Source of the DNA: 9FT-COMBO-48-23 sp964400675
GTDB taxonomy: Bacteria > Chloroflexota > Dehalococcoidia > GIF9 > UBA5629
Direction of reading: 5' to 3'
Assembly (NCBI GenBank): GCA_964400675.1
Contig: CAYNVO010000001.1
Coordinates: 248,001-312,000 of the forward strand
DNA length: 64,000 nt
Made by a program: the position numbers and the translations under genes
Notes under the pieces: model-generated
Database searches by the model: none
What the model was told of the DNA's origin: nothing
What the model saw: the letters and a program-made list of their open reading frames with translations, nothing else
In this document: positions 1-8,660 of the stretch, in pieces
Numbering within the stretch: position 1 is the first letter of the stretch
How the letters are laid out: every line of letters starts with the position of its first letter

Positions 1-2
1 TT

Positions 3-371
3 TGTGCTGCTGGTATCATAGCCTATTTCTTCCCTGCCCCTATAATCTGGGTGACCAGTGGGATAGGAATATCGATTGCTTATTTGTTGGGTTTTTGGGT
101 ATGGCGTGGTCAGACGCCGGGCAAGATGGCTGTGGGGGTAAAGATTATTCGAACCGATAGTTCTCCAATCAAATGGCAATGTGCGCTGCGCCGTTTCTTG
201 GGATACATTGCCTCACTGGTAACTCTGTTCATAGGTTTTATCTGGGTTGCTTTTGATGATCGTAAGCAAGGGATGCATGATAAAATTGCTGATACATACG
301 TTGTGAAGCTGCCGGTAAGGCAGGTAGCTTTCACAGGGTCTTACGCTCGAGGTGGGATTGGCTGTGCCTGA
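3..371 (+). CDS. RDD family membrane protein, 5' partial
   Basis: The reading frame is open to the left edge of the window, so the true start lies upstream. The visible part has two hydrophobic segments and the features of an RDD-domain membrane protein: a G-x-x-P-G-K-M-A-V-G motif after the first helix, then an arginine pair before the last helix, and the closing D-D-R-K-Q-G-x-H-D-K segment typical of the C-terminal end of this family. RDD proteins are poorly understood integral membrane proteins, some linked to transport. The stop overlaps the start of gltX by a few bases, suggesting co-transcription. The family call is fairly secure; the function is unknown. Confidence 0.75.
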   Translation, partial: CAAGIIAYFFPAPIIWVTSGIGISIAYLLGFWVWRGQTPGKMAVGVKIIRTDSSPIKWQCALRRFLGYIASLVTLFIGFIWVAFDDRKQGMHDKIADTYVVKLPVRQVAFTGSYARGGIGCA

Positions 372-1818
372 GGCAGCGGTACGGGTTCGTTTTGCCCCCA
401 GTCCAACCGGCTATCCTCATCTAGGTAATATCAGGACGGCACTGTTTAACTGGGCGTTTGCCCGGCACAACAACGGCGTTTTTATTCTGCGTATTGAGGA
501 TACTGATGTCGCTCGCATGGTGGAGGGGGCAATAGATGTTATTTTGGAGAGTCTGCGCTGGTTAGGATTGGATTGGGACGAAGGACCTTATTTTCAATCA
601 AAGCGGCTTGAGCTTTACCGGGAGGCAGCCGACAGATTATTAAAGCAGGAGCTTGCTTATCATTGTTACTGCTCTCCGCAACGGTTGGAGTCAATGCGTC
701 AGGAGCAAATGAAGCGAAAGCAGCCGCCGGGCTATGACCACCACTGCCGCAACCTTACACGAGAACAAAGGGCTGAAATGGAGGCAAGCGGGATTATCCC
801 CGTTGTGCGTTTCAAGTCGCCTACAGAGGGCCAGACTTACTTCAATGACTTGCTGCGTGGTCAGATAATTTTCGAAAATAGCACTCTTGACGATTTCGTT
901 CTCCTCAAGTCTGATGGCTATCCTACTTATCACCTGGCAAACATAGTTGATGACCATGAGATGGAGATTTCGCATGTTCTCAGGGCTGATGAGTGGCTAT
1001 CTAGCACACCGCGTCATGTATTACTATACCGGGCGTTCGGTTGGCAGCCACCGCAGTTCGCTCATCTGTCCATGATTCTGGGATCAGATAGGTCGAAGCT
1101 GAGCAAACGCCATGGTGCTACGGCAATCACTGAATATCAAGAGCAGGGTTATTTACCCGAGGCAATGTTTAATTTTTTGGTTCTGCTCGGCTGGGCTCTG
1201 GATGATAAGACGGAGTTTTTGACGCGAGATGAGATAGTGAAACATTTCTCCCTGGAGAGAATAAGCAAAACTGCGGCTGTGTTCAATAAAGATAAGCTCG
1301 AGTGGATGAATGGCGTTTATATCCGTGGTTTGAGCCTGGAAGAATTTGTCCAGCGAGCCATGCCTTTCCTGGAAAGGGACTTACCGGGGGAAATCAGCCG
1401 TCCGCTGGACGTTGGCTATGTACGCCAGCTTGCGCCACTTGCCCAGGAGAGAGCTAAAACTCTGGCTGAAGTGCCACAGCTCAGCGATTTCTTCTTTGTG
1501 GAGGAGCTGGAATACGACACCGGCATGCTCCTGGGCAAGCTCAATAAAGCTGAAGCAGTTAAAAGTCTTCAGGCTTCGGTTGCCGCGTTGGATTGTTTAA
1601 ATGATTGGAATTCGGCTTCGCTGGAGGCTGTTTTTCGACCGCTGGCTGAAGAGCTTAAATTGAAGACCGGTGTGTTTTTTGGGCTGCTGCGCGTGGTGGT
1701 TACGGGAAGAACGGCAGCTCCACCTCTGTTTCAAACTATGGAAGTACTGGGTAAGGAACGGTGCCTTAAACGGCTCAAAGCAGCTTTGGATAAGCTTTCG
1801 GCTTTTGAGACTGGCTAG
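364..1818 (+). CDS. gltX: glutamyl-tRNA synthetase
   Basis: Class I aminoacyl-tRNA synthetase that charges tRNA-Glu (and possibly tRNA-Gln, to feed GatCAB transamidation). The N-terminal catalytic fold begins with F-A-P-S-P-T-G followed by P-H-L-G-N, the HIGH-type signature, at about residues 12-22; the KMSKS-type loop is K-L-S-K-R near residue 245. A Cys-x-Cys followed by a Cys some 25 residues later near residue 100 resembles the zinc site seen in part of the family. The length of about 484 residues is normal. The GTG at 364 is chosen over the GTG at 352 because a GGTGGGA sequence lies at the right distance upstream of it. The gene overlaps the RDD gene and shares stop bases with mutM on the other strand. 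Confidence 0.95.
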   Translation: MPEAAVRVRFAPSPTGYPHLGNIRTALFNWAFARHNNGVFILRIEDTDVARMVEGAIDVILESLRWLGLDWDEGPYFQSKRLELYREAADRLLKQELAYHCYCSPQRLESMRQEQMKRKQPPGYDHHCRNLTREQRAEMEASGIIPVVRFKSPTEGQTYFNDLLRGQIIFENSTLDDFVLLKSDGYPTYHLANIVDDHEMEISHVLRADEWLSSTPRHVLLYRAFGWQPPQFAHLSMILGSDRSKLSKRHGATAITEYQEQGYLPEAMFNFLVLLGWALDDKTEFLTRDEIVKHFSLERISKTAAVFNKDKLEWMNGVYIRGLSLEEFVQRAMPFLERDLPGEISRPLDVGYVRQLAPLAQERAKTLAEVPQLSDFFFVEELEYDTGMLLGKLNKAEAVKSLQASVAALDCLNDWNSASLEAVFRPLAEELKLKTGVFFGLLRVVVTGRTAAPPLFQTMEVLGKERCLKRLKAALDKLSAFETG

Positions 1819-2624
1819 AGCTTCTGACAGTGGGGACAGAAGTAGCTGCCGCGGTTCCTGATGGCGAGGCGCTGGATGGGTGTGCCGCAGGCAGGGCACG
1901 GCTTACCGCCGAGATGAGCCACACAGAAGTTGGAATGAGCAGTGCCTAGCTCACCGTCTGGTCGTTTGTAGGTGTCAACGCTGGCGCCTTTGCTATCGAT
2001 GGCTGAACGCAGGACGTCAATGATGGCCTCATGTAGATTTCTGATTTCCTGAGGTGACAGGCTGTTTGCTTTTCGTAGCGGGTGGATTCTGGCAGCGAAC
2101 AAAGCTTCATCGGCATACATGTTGCCGATGCCGGCAATAAAAGCCTGGTCGAGCAGCACAGCTTTTATCGGCGCCTTGTGTTTCTGCAATCGTTCGGCTA
2201 ATGCCTTTGGGGTGAATTCTGGATTTAGCGGCTCAGTACCGAGCTTGCCGATGATAGACCGTTCATCTTTTACCAACCAGATGTTTCCTAAACGCCTGCG
2301 GTCGGTGAAGATAAGCCGATTGCCGTTGTCGAGGTGGAAGATGACTCTGGCGTAGCGGTCGGTTTGTTCCGTACTCAGCAGCAGAGCCCCGGACATTTTG
2401 AGGTGGACAATCAGCACTTCGTTGCCTGATAGGCGGAAGAGAAGATACTTACCGCGGCGTTCAAGGCTGTTTATCTTTTGTCCTGTCAGTTTTTGGCAAA
2501 GCTCTTCGACCGAAGGATTACGCACGATTTTGGCATCGCAGACGGTGACGTCCGCGAATCGCCTGCCGATTATCTGTGGAGATAGTTCGTTCTTTATGGT
2601 TTCTACTTCAGGTAGTTCAGGCAT
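1815..2624 (-). CDS. mutM: formamidopyrimidine-DNA glycosylase (Fpg/MutM)
   Basis: Base-excision repair enzyme that removes 8-oxoguanine and formamidopyrimidines and cleaves the abasic site. The protein starts M-P-E-L-P-E-V-E-T, giving the catalytic N-terminal proline and the adjacent glutamate. It ends in the zinc finger of the family, with C-P-A-C and C-P-H-C pairs separated by about 16 residues, and the length of 269 is standard. The convergent gltX stop overlaps this stop by four bases (CTAG read on both strands). A TATAAT-like sequence lies upstream on this strand near 2643-2648. All visible features are intact. Confidence 0.95.
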   Translation of the reverse strand: MPELPEVETIKNELSPQIIGRRFADVTVCDAKIVRNPSVEELCQKLTGQKINSLERRGKYLLFRLSGNEVLIVHLKMSGALLLSTEQTDRYARVIFHLDNGNRLIFTDRRRLGNIWLVKDERSIIGKLGTEPLNPEFTPKALAERLQKHKAPIKAVLLDQAFIAGIGNMYADEALFAARIHPLRKANSLSPQEIRNLHEAIIDVLRSAIDSKGASVDTYKRPDGELGTAHSNFCVAHLGGKPCPACGTPIQRLAIRNRGSYFCPHCQKL

Positions 2625-2687
2625 TGTCTGATAGCCACCTTCATTATAATGTTGTTAATAGGGCACATTTATTGTAGCCTAAAGCGC

Positions 2688-2716
2688 TTGTGTGTTAAAT
2701 AGTTGCTGGCTATAAT
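2688..2716 (+). promoter_or_regulatory. sigma-70-type promoter for the TPR lipoprotein gene
   Basis: A TTGTGT at 2688-2693 and a perfect TATAAT at 2711-2716 are separated by 17 bases. Transcription would start near 2723, about 38 bases before the ATG at 2761. Identified by eye from consensus and spacing. Confidence 0.6.
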
Positions 2717-2760
2717 CTTTGGGTAAAGCTGCCGCGTTTTGTTCTAATCGAAGGAGAGAG

Positions 2761-3393
2761 ATGAACTTCAAAGGAAAGTTTGTACTGGTTACTTGCAGTA
2801 TGCTCGCTGCTACGCTAGTGATATCGAGTTGCGCCAGTCCAGCTCAAGAATATTTCAATAAAGGTAATGAGTACTTCGAGCAGGGGCAATATGATGAAGC
2901 CATAGCGGAGTACACCAAGGCGATTGAGCTTGAACCCCAGCGTGCTGAGCTTTATTACCAGCGTGGTAATGTGTATTTCGAGAGTGGACAGTTTCAAACA
3001 GCTATAGCCGATTATGACAGGGCTATTGTGCTTGCTCCGCGGTTTGCTGTGGCTTACAACGATAGAGGGCAGGCTTATACCATGATGGCGCAGTTTGATA
3101 GAGCCATAGCTGATTACGATAAGGCTATCGAGTTAAATCCGAAGCTGGCTGCGGCTTATGATAATCGTGGCCTTGCGTATCGTAACAAAGGAGAGTTGGA
3201 CACGGCTATAGCCGACTTTACCGAGGCAATAGAGTTAGACCCGAATCTAGCCAAGGCGTATTTTAATCGGGGTTACACCTATAATAAGGAGGGCGATAAA
3301 GTCCAGGCAAAAAGTGACCTGGAGAAATGTATTGAGCTGTCAACTGATCCCAGTCTCACCAAGGCGGCGCAAGACCTGCTGAAGAGGCTCTAA
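2761..3393 (+). CDS. TPR-repeat lipoprotein
   Basis: Predicted exported lipoprotein of 210 residues. An AAGGAGAG ribosome-binding site sits just before the ATG at 2761, which is why this start is preferred over an upstream one at 2719. The N-terminus has a short basic region, a hydrophobic stretch and a lipobox-like I-S-S-C with Cys24 as the lipidation site. The rest is five tandem 34-residue tetratricopeptide repeats (about residues 27-200), each with the G-x-x-Y/A pattern and a closing A-I-x-L-x-P. TPR lipoproteins usually act as scaffolds for protein complexes at the cell envelope; the partner here is unknown. It stands alone, convergent with polA. Confidence 0.85.
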   Translation: MNFKGKFVLVTCSMLAATLVISSCASPAQEYFNKGNEYFEQGQYDEAIAEYTKAIELEPQRAELYYQRGNVYFESGQFQTAIADYDRAIVLAPRFAVAYNDRGQAYTMMAQFDRAIADYDKAIELNPKLAAAYDNRGLAYRNKGELDTAIADFTEAIELDPNLAKAYFNRGYTYNKEGDKVQAKSDLEKCIELSTDPSLTKAAQDLLKRL

Positions 3394-3421
3394 AATAACC
3401 TTTTTGGTTCTCATTTCGGGT

Positions 3422-6136
3422 TTATCCCATCTCGGCCCAGTTTTTGCCCAGCTTGATGTCTATCTTTAGGGGTACGCTGAGCTTTAGGGCTTGAGGCATC
3501 ATCTCGGATACCAGTTCTTTTATGAAATCTATCTCCTCTGGCGGCACCTCGAAGAGGAGTTCATCATGAACTTGAAGGGTCATTTTGGTTCGCAAGTTCT
3601 GTTTTTCCATCTCGCGGTGAAGGTTGACCATGGCAATTTTAATTATATCGGCTGATGTACCCTGAACCGGCATGTTTATTGCCATTCTCTCAGCAGCTTC
3701 TCTAATCTGTCGGTTTGGTGAGTTGATTTCAGGTATGTAGCGTCTTCTACCCAGCACCGTCTGCACGTAGCCCTGCTCTCTGGCCTGGACTTTGGTGTTT
3801 TCGATGTATTCTTTGACGCCGGGATATTTCTCGAAGTAAGCACTTATGAACTGAGCAGCTTCCTCTCGGCTGAAGCTGGTGGCTTGCTCCAGGCCATAGT
3901 CGCTCATGCCGTAGATGACGCCGAAGTTCACCGTCTTAGCCACCCGGCGCATCTCCGGAGTCACCTTATCCGTAGGGACATTGAAGATGCGAGAAGCGGT
4001 GGCGGCATGGACGTCTTCGTCTCTGAGGAAGGTGGCGATAAGCTCCGAGTCCTGCGAGATGTGGGCCAATGCCCTTAGGTCGATTTGGGAGTAATCGGCG
4101 GACAGAAGTTGCCACCCGGGCTCGGCAATAATAGCTTGCCTTATTCTGCCGCCCAGTTCGGTCCTTATGGGGATGTTCTGCATGTTCGGCTCGCTGGAGG
4201 AAAGGCGGCCGGTGGTTGTGCCGGTCTGGTTGAAACTCGTATGTAGCCTGCCTGTTTTAGGGTTAACGAAGGCAGGGAAAGCATCGGTGTAGGTTGACTT
4301 CAGCTTAGCCAGTTGTCGGTATTGCAGGACAAGTTCAATTATGGGATGAGTACCTTTTAGCTCTTCAAGCGCTGAGGCTTCGGTGGAATAGCCGCTTTTT
4401 GTTTTGCGCGACCTGGGAAGCCTTAGCTCTTCGTAAAGGATTTTGGACAACTGCTGCGACGAGTTTATGTTGAACCTGTAGCCGAGACTATTGTAAACCT
4501 CGGCTTCCAGTCTGAGCATCTCCTTGCCCAGGCTGTGTGACATATCTTGCAGCAGCTCGACATCTATAGCCACCCCATTTCTTTCCATGGCTACCAGCAC
4601 CGGAACCAGGGGCATCTCAACCTCGCTGAAAAGCTGCCATAGCCCTTCTTCTCTAAGCTCGTCGTCGAGCATGCTCTTAAGCCTTAGCGTTATATCGGCA
4701 TCGGCGCAGGCATAATCGGCGACCTCTTCTATTGTCGCCATCGCCATAGAGAGTTGCTTGGCACCTTTGCCGATTAAGTCAGTTATAGGCGTCATCTCGA
4801 TTCCGAGTTTATTGAAAGCCAGCGCTTTAAGCCCGATAGATTTCTCACCCAGCAGATATGCGGCAATCATGGTATCGAAAGTTAAGGTCTCAAGCTTTAT
4901 CCCGTATTCGGCGAGTACCGTCATGTCGAATTTGCCGTTTTGGGCTATTTTGGGAATTCTGGCATCCTCGAGCACAGGCTTGAGCCTGGCAGTTACTTGG
5001 GACAAAGGCAGCTGGGATATCTGGCTTAAGCCACGGTGCCCAATCGGTATGTAGTAAGATTCGCCCGCCATTGAAGATAATGATATGCCAACGAGCTCAC
5101 AAGCCATGACTTCTTTGCTGGAAGTCTCCAGGTCGACAGCGAATTCTCTGGCGGCTGACAACTGGGCAACGAGCTTATCTAAAGCCTGGTCGGTGTCGAT
5201 TATGTGGTAGTCCCTTTGGGGTATGGGTTTGCCCGGAGACGAAGTTGTTGTGACATCTATCTCCTCGGGCAGCCTGGATAGCAATTGGGCGAACCCCAAC
5301 TCTCGGAAAAGCTCGACTACCTGCTGTCTGTCGTAGGCGCTGACCTGGCAGGCATCCAGGTTCAGGGTCATGGGCACATCGGTAACTATTGTCGCTAGCT
5401 CCTTGTTTCGGAGAGCCCGGTCTTTATGGTCGCGGAGCAACGCCTGTAGCTTCTCCGGCGTTACTTCGTCGATGTGGGTGTAAATTCCATCCAGGCTGTC
5501 GAATTGGCGCAGCAGCTTGGCCGCCGTCTTGTCACCGATGCCGGGGATACCCGGGATGTTATCGGAGGTGTCGCCGGTGAGAGCTTTGAAGTCGGCGAGC
5601 TGGCCGGGTGATATACCATATTTCTCCTCGACACCTGCCTCATCGTAGATCACCGTATCGCTGAAACCTCGTCTGGGAGACATTACCTTTGTGCTCGGGG
5701 AGACGACCTGGAGCATGTCGTTGTCGCCGGTAACGATTAGCGTGTCTGCGTTTTGCCGGCTAGCCTGGAGACTCAGAGTGCCTAAAACGTCATCAGCTTC
5801 GTAGCCATCGATTTCGAAGGTGGGAATATTGAAGGCATCTGCCAGTTGATGAACCCGCTTTATCTGGCTGATTAACTCTTCGGGAGTTTTGGGGCGCTGA
5901 GCCTTGTAGTCCTCGAATTTTTCATGTCTGAAGGTCGGCGTGGGAGGGTCGAAGGCGATAGCCCAGTGAGTCGGCTTGATTTCATTCAGCACCTTGAGTA
6001 GGGTACTGGCAAAGCCCTGGACGGCGTTGACCATCTCTCCTGTTCTGGATATTGTTAGGGGAGGGATGGCGTGAAAAGCCCGGTGTACCAGGGCATTTCC
6101 ATCGAAGAGTAGCAGCAGCGGTTTCTCTTTAGCCAA
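3422..6136 (-). CDS. polA: DNA polymerase I
   Basis: Repair and Okazaki-fragment-processing polymerase, 904 residues. It has an N-terminal 5'-3' exonuclease (1-290), a 3'-5' proofreading domain with Asp335 and Glu337 in a D-L-E motif plus downstream Asn/Asp and Tyr-x(3)-Asp motifs, and the polymerase domain. Motif B (R-R-V-A-K-T-V-N-F-G-V-I-Y-G, about 730-743) and motif C (V-H-D-E, about 856-859) are intact. Motif A reads D-Y-S-Q-I-D-L-R at 681-688: Asp686 replaces the nearly universal glutamate that acts as the steric gate against ribonucleotides. The start is TTG with an AAGGA site upstream. Proofreading residues are retained, unlike in many thermophilic homologues such as Taq. Confidence 0.96.
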   Translation of the reverse strand: MAKEKPLLLLFDGNALVHRAFHAIPPLTISRTGEMVNAVQGFASTLLKVLNEIKPTHWAIAFDPPTPTFRHEKFEDYKAQRPKTPEELISQIKRVHQLADAFNIPTFEIDGYEADDVLGTLSLQASRQNADTLIVTGDNDMLQVVSPSTKVMSPRRGFSDTVIYDEAGVEEKYGISPGQLADFKALTGDTSDNIPGIPGIGDKTAAKLLRQFDSLDGIYTHIDEVTPEKLQALLRDHKDRALRNKELATIVTDVPMTLNLDACQVSAYDRQQVVELFRELGFAQLLSRLPEEIDVTTTSSPGKPIPQRDYHIIDTDQALDKLVAQLSAAREFAVDLETSSKEVMACELVGISLSSMAGESYYIPIGHRGLSQISQLPLSQVTARLKPVLEDARIPKIAQNGKFDMTVLAEYGIKLETLTFDTMIAAYLLGEKSIGLKALAFNKLGIEMTPITDLIGKGAKQLSMAMATIEEVADYACADADITLRLKSMLDDELREEGLWQLFSEVEMPLVPVLVAMERNGVAIDVELLQDMSHSLGKEMLRLEAEVYNSLGYRFNINSSQQLSKILYEELRLPRSRKTKSGYSTEASALEELKGTHPIIELVLQYRQLAKLKSTYTDAFPAFVNPKTGRLHTSFNQTGTTTGRLSSSEPNMQNIPIRTELGGRIRQAIIAEPGWQLLSADYSQIDLRALAHISQDSELIATFLRDEDVHAATASRIFNVPTDKVTPEMRRVAKTVNFGVIYGMSDYGLEQATSFSREEAAQFISAYFEKYPGVKEYIENTKVQAREQGYVQTVLGRRRYIPEINSPNRQIREAAERMAINMPVQGTSADIIKIAMVNLHREMEKQNLRTKMTLQVHDELLFEVPPEEIDFIKELVSEMMPQALKLSVPLKIDIKLGKNWAEMG

Positions 6137-6166
6137 TTTCTAAATCCTTGAACTTTTTAATTATAT

Positions 6167-6257
6167 GTTATTCTGAGCGCGGCGAAGAATCTAGGTATTC
6201 TCCTTGTCCGCGGCGAGTTTTCCTCCGGCGAGATTCTTCGTTCCCTGAGAATGACAC
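6167..6257. repeat. short palindromic (MITE-like) element
   Basis: An imperfect inverted repeat of about 91 bp. The left arm reads TTATTCTGAG...CGAAGAATCT and the right arm is its approximate reverse complement, AGATTCTTCG...CTGAGAATGAC. It has no coding capacity and lies between divergent polA and argF. A related sequence (GAGATTC-TCG...CTCAGAATGACA) occurs inside the methyltransferase gene near 46500-46540, so this is a dispersed family rather than a local hairpin. Confidence 0.7.
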
Positions 6258-6300
6258 GAAGCGAAGGGTTTAAATTCATTATATAACAGGTTGACAGTCG

Positions 6301-6309
6301 TGGTATACT
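6301..6309 (+). promoter_or_regulatory. extended -10 promoter for argF
   Basis: TGG-TATACT fits an extended -10 element (TGn followed by TATAAT-like). No good -35 lies 17 bases upstream; a TTGACA at 6291 is too close to pair with it. Transcription would start near 6316, with an AGAGGGGG ribosome-binding site and TTG start at 6337. Confidence 0.45.
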
Positions 6310-6336
6310 ATTGCTCATTCCTCAGAGGGGGTTAAG

Positions 6337-7248
6337 TTGAAGACAAAGGACTTACTTTCTGTAGCTGATTTGAGCGCTGCGGAGACTGAGAAACTCATTG
6401 CCCAGGCGCTTAAGATGAAGCGTGGGACTGCGCCGCAGTTGCTGTCCGGCAAGATACTGGCTCTCATGTTCGAGAAGCCGTCTTTGCGCACACGGGTTAG
6501 CTTCGAGGTGGCGGTACATCAGTTGGGTGGCTATTGCTTCTATCTCTCGCCCGATGAGGTAGGTCTGGGCAAGCGAGAGCCGGTTTCCGATGTGGCTCGA
6601 GTGCTCAGCCGCTATGTCCACGGCATCATAGCCCGTACCTTTTCGCACCAGGCTTTGCAGATGCTGGCGAAGTATTCAACTGTGCCGGTAATTAACGCTC
6701 TTTCCGATGTGGAACATCCTTGCCAGGCTCTGGCTGATATATTGACAGTTCGTGAGAAGAAAGGAAAGCTCAAGGGCTTGAACCTGGCTTACATCGGCGA
6801 TGGCAATAATGTGGCTCATAGTTTGCTTCTGGCGGCGGCACAGACGGGAATTAACTTCCGCATCGCCTCTCCGCCCGGCTATATGGTGAATGATGAGATA
6901 TTGAAGACGGCTAAAGGATTCGCGGCTCATAGCGGCAGCCAGATTCTCTTAACCGAGGATCCGGAGCAGGTGGTGAAGGATGCCGACGTGGTCTATACAG
7001 ATGTATGGACGAGCATGGGGCAGGAGGCTGAAGCTACAAAACGTCGCAAAGACTTCGTCGGCTATCAGGTTGATGACCATCTATTGTCTTTAGCCGGGAA
7101 GGATGTTATATTTATGCATCCTCTGCCGGCCCATCATGGTGAAGAGGTGGCTGTTGGGCTTCTGGACGGTCAATGCTCAGTGGTCTTTGACCAGGCGGAA
7201 AACAGGCTCCACCTGCAAAAAGCGTTGCTGGCTGATATGTTTGGATAA
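6337..7248 (+). CDS. argF: ornithine carbamoyltransferase
   Basis: Converts ornithine and carbamoyl phosphate to citrulline in arginine synthesis. The carbamoyl-phosphate loop reads K-P-S-L-R-T-R (residues about 48-54), followed by H-P-C-Q and the ornithine-binding D-V-W-T-S-M-G loop, which separates it from aspartate carbamoyltransferase. The usual H-C-L-P motif reads H-P-L-P here, so the cysteine normally near the substrate amino group is a proline. The length of 303 is typical. The TTG start is supported by a purine-rich site just upstream. It is a single-gene unit with no other arginine genes beside it. The substrate call is probable rather than certain because of the altered motif. Confidence 0.87.
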   Translation: MKTKDLLSVADLSAAETEKLIAQALKMKRGTAPQLLSGKILALMFEKPSLRTRVSFEVAVHQLGGYCFYLSPDEVGLGKREPVSDVARVLSRYVHGIIARTFSHQALQMLAKYSTVPVINALSDVEHPCQALADILTVREKKGKLKGLNLAYIGDGNNVAHSLLLAAAQTGINFRIASPPGYMVNDEILKTAKGFAAHSGSQILLTEDPEQVVKDADVVYTDVWTSMGQEAEATKRRKDFVGYQVDDHLLSLAGKDVIFMHPLPAHHGEEVAVGLLDGQCSVVFDQAENRLHLQKALLADMFG

Positions 7249-7319
7249 GGCTAGACGCACCCGCGGGCAAGTGGTATTCTTTATTTGATATCAGTCATTA
7301 CCCTTAGAGTTAGTAAAAC

Positions 7320-8660
7320 ATGAAACCTGTTGTAGCTATAGTCGGTAGGGCGAATGTCGGCAAATCAACACTGTTTAATCGTCTGGCAGGCGGGTCGGTA
7401 GCTATCATCGAAGACCTGCCGGGGACGACGCGTGACCGCGTCTTTGCTGATGTTTCCTGGCTTGGACAAGACGTGATTTTGGTTGATACCGGTGGTCTGG
7501 AGCTAAGACCAGACTCCTCGCTGACTAAAAAAGTTAGAGACCAGGCAGAGGCAGCCATAGCCGAGGCTGATGTCATTATTTTTATGGTGGATGTTCGTGA
7601 TGGAGTGATTGCTGCCGACTGCGAGATAGCCGACCTGCTGCGTAGCTGCCATAAGCCGGTAGTTTTGGCGGCTAATAAAGCAGATAATGCTAAGTTGGAG
7701 AGCCAGACAGCCGATTTTTACCAGTTAGGCGTTGGCAATCCGCTGTCTGTTAGCGCTCAGCATGGTCGGGGTATAAACGAGCTTTTGCAGGTGGTAATAC
7801 GTCTTCTCCCGGAGCCTTCTGTCGGTGTTGTTGCTTCGGATAGACCGAAACTGGCTATTGTGGGGCGACCTAACGTAGGGAAGTCGATGTTGTTGAATGC
7901 TATTGTCGGTAAGGAGAGAGCTATCGTAGACCAAACTCCCGGAACAACCCGGGATGCCGTCGATACCGTTTTCAATTATGGAGGGCAGGAGTTGCTATTG
8001 ATAGATACTGCCGGCATTAGACGGCGCGGGCGTTCCAGCGTGGGGGTAGAATATTACAGCTTGATCCGAGCTTTGCGTGCCATTAATCGTTGCGATGTTG
8101 CCCTGCTGGTTACGGACGCCACCGAGTTTATTACTTCTCAGGATGTGCATATCGCCGGCTATATCAAGCAGGCAGGCAAAGGAATGGTACTGGTGGTTAA
8201 TAAGTGGGACCTTGTCTCCGAGCAGCCGAAAGAAGCATATGTGCGGGAGATTCAGCAGCGGCTAAAGTTTATGGTTCATGTGCCCGTTATTTATGTTTCG
8301 GCTAAATTCGGGCGTGGTATAAGTGAGATAATAGTCAGGGCTCTGGAGGTTCTGCAAGAAAGGCGAAAGCAATTACCCGACACGGTGGTGGATAAGCTTA
8401 TTAAGGAAGCGGTGATGGCTCATACACGGCCAAGAAAAGGCTTAAGGCAACTTGAAGTTATCCGCGCCTATCAATCTGGCATCAATCCGCCGAGCTTTGC
8501 GCTTCTGGTTAATGACCCTGAGCTGGTGCATTTCTCTTATCAGCGCTACTTGGAAAATAAGCTACGGCAAACCTTTGGCTTTTCTGGTACCTCATTGCGG
8601 ATTCTTTTCAAAAAGGCGAAATCAAGGAAGCTTCAAAAAGCGAGGGGTGAGAAGGCATGA
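7320..8660 (+). CDS. der: ribosome-assembly GTPase Der (EngA)
   Basis: Double-GTPase needed for 50S ribosomal subunit maturation. Two G domains are visible: the first with G-R-A-N-V-G-K-S, D-T-G-G and N-K-A-D; the second with G-R-P-N-V-G-K-S near residue 180, D-T-A-G and N-K-W-D. A C-terminal KH-like domain follows and ends in a basic tail. The length of 446 matches the family. Its last four bases (ATGA) overlap the start of plsY, so the two are translationally coupled. Confidence 0.96.
   Translation: MKPVVAIVGRANVGKSTLFNRLAGGSVAIIEDLPGTTRDRVFADVSWLGQDVILVDTGGLELRPDSSLTKKVRDQAEAAIAEADVIIFMVDVRDGVIAADCEIADLLRSCHKPVVLAANKADNAKLESQTADFYQLGVGNPLSVSAQHGRGINELLQVVIRLLPEPSVGVVASDRPKLAIVGRPNVGKSMLLNAIVGKERAIVDQTPGTTRDAVDTVFNYGGQELLLIDTAGIRRRGRSSVGVEYYSLIRALRAINRCDVALLVTDATEFITSQDVHIAGYIKQAGKGMVLVVNKWDLVSEQPKEAYVREIQQRLKFMVHVPVIYVSAKFGRGISEIIVRALEVLQERRKQLPDTVVDKLIKEAVMAHTRPRKGLRQLEVIRAYQSGINPPSFALLVNDPELVHFSYQRYLENKLRQTFGFSGTSLRILFKKAKSRKLQKARGEKA

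Noticed and set aside
6291..6309. TTGACA/TATACT as a standard promoter for argF
   Set aside because: The two hexamers are only 7 bases apart; only the extended -10 reading is feasible.
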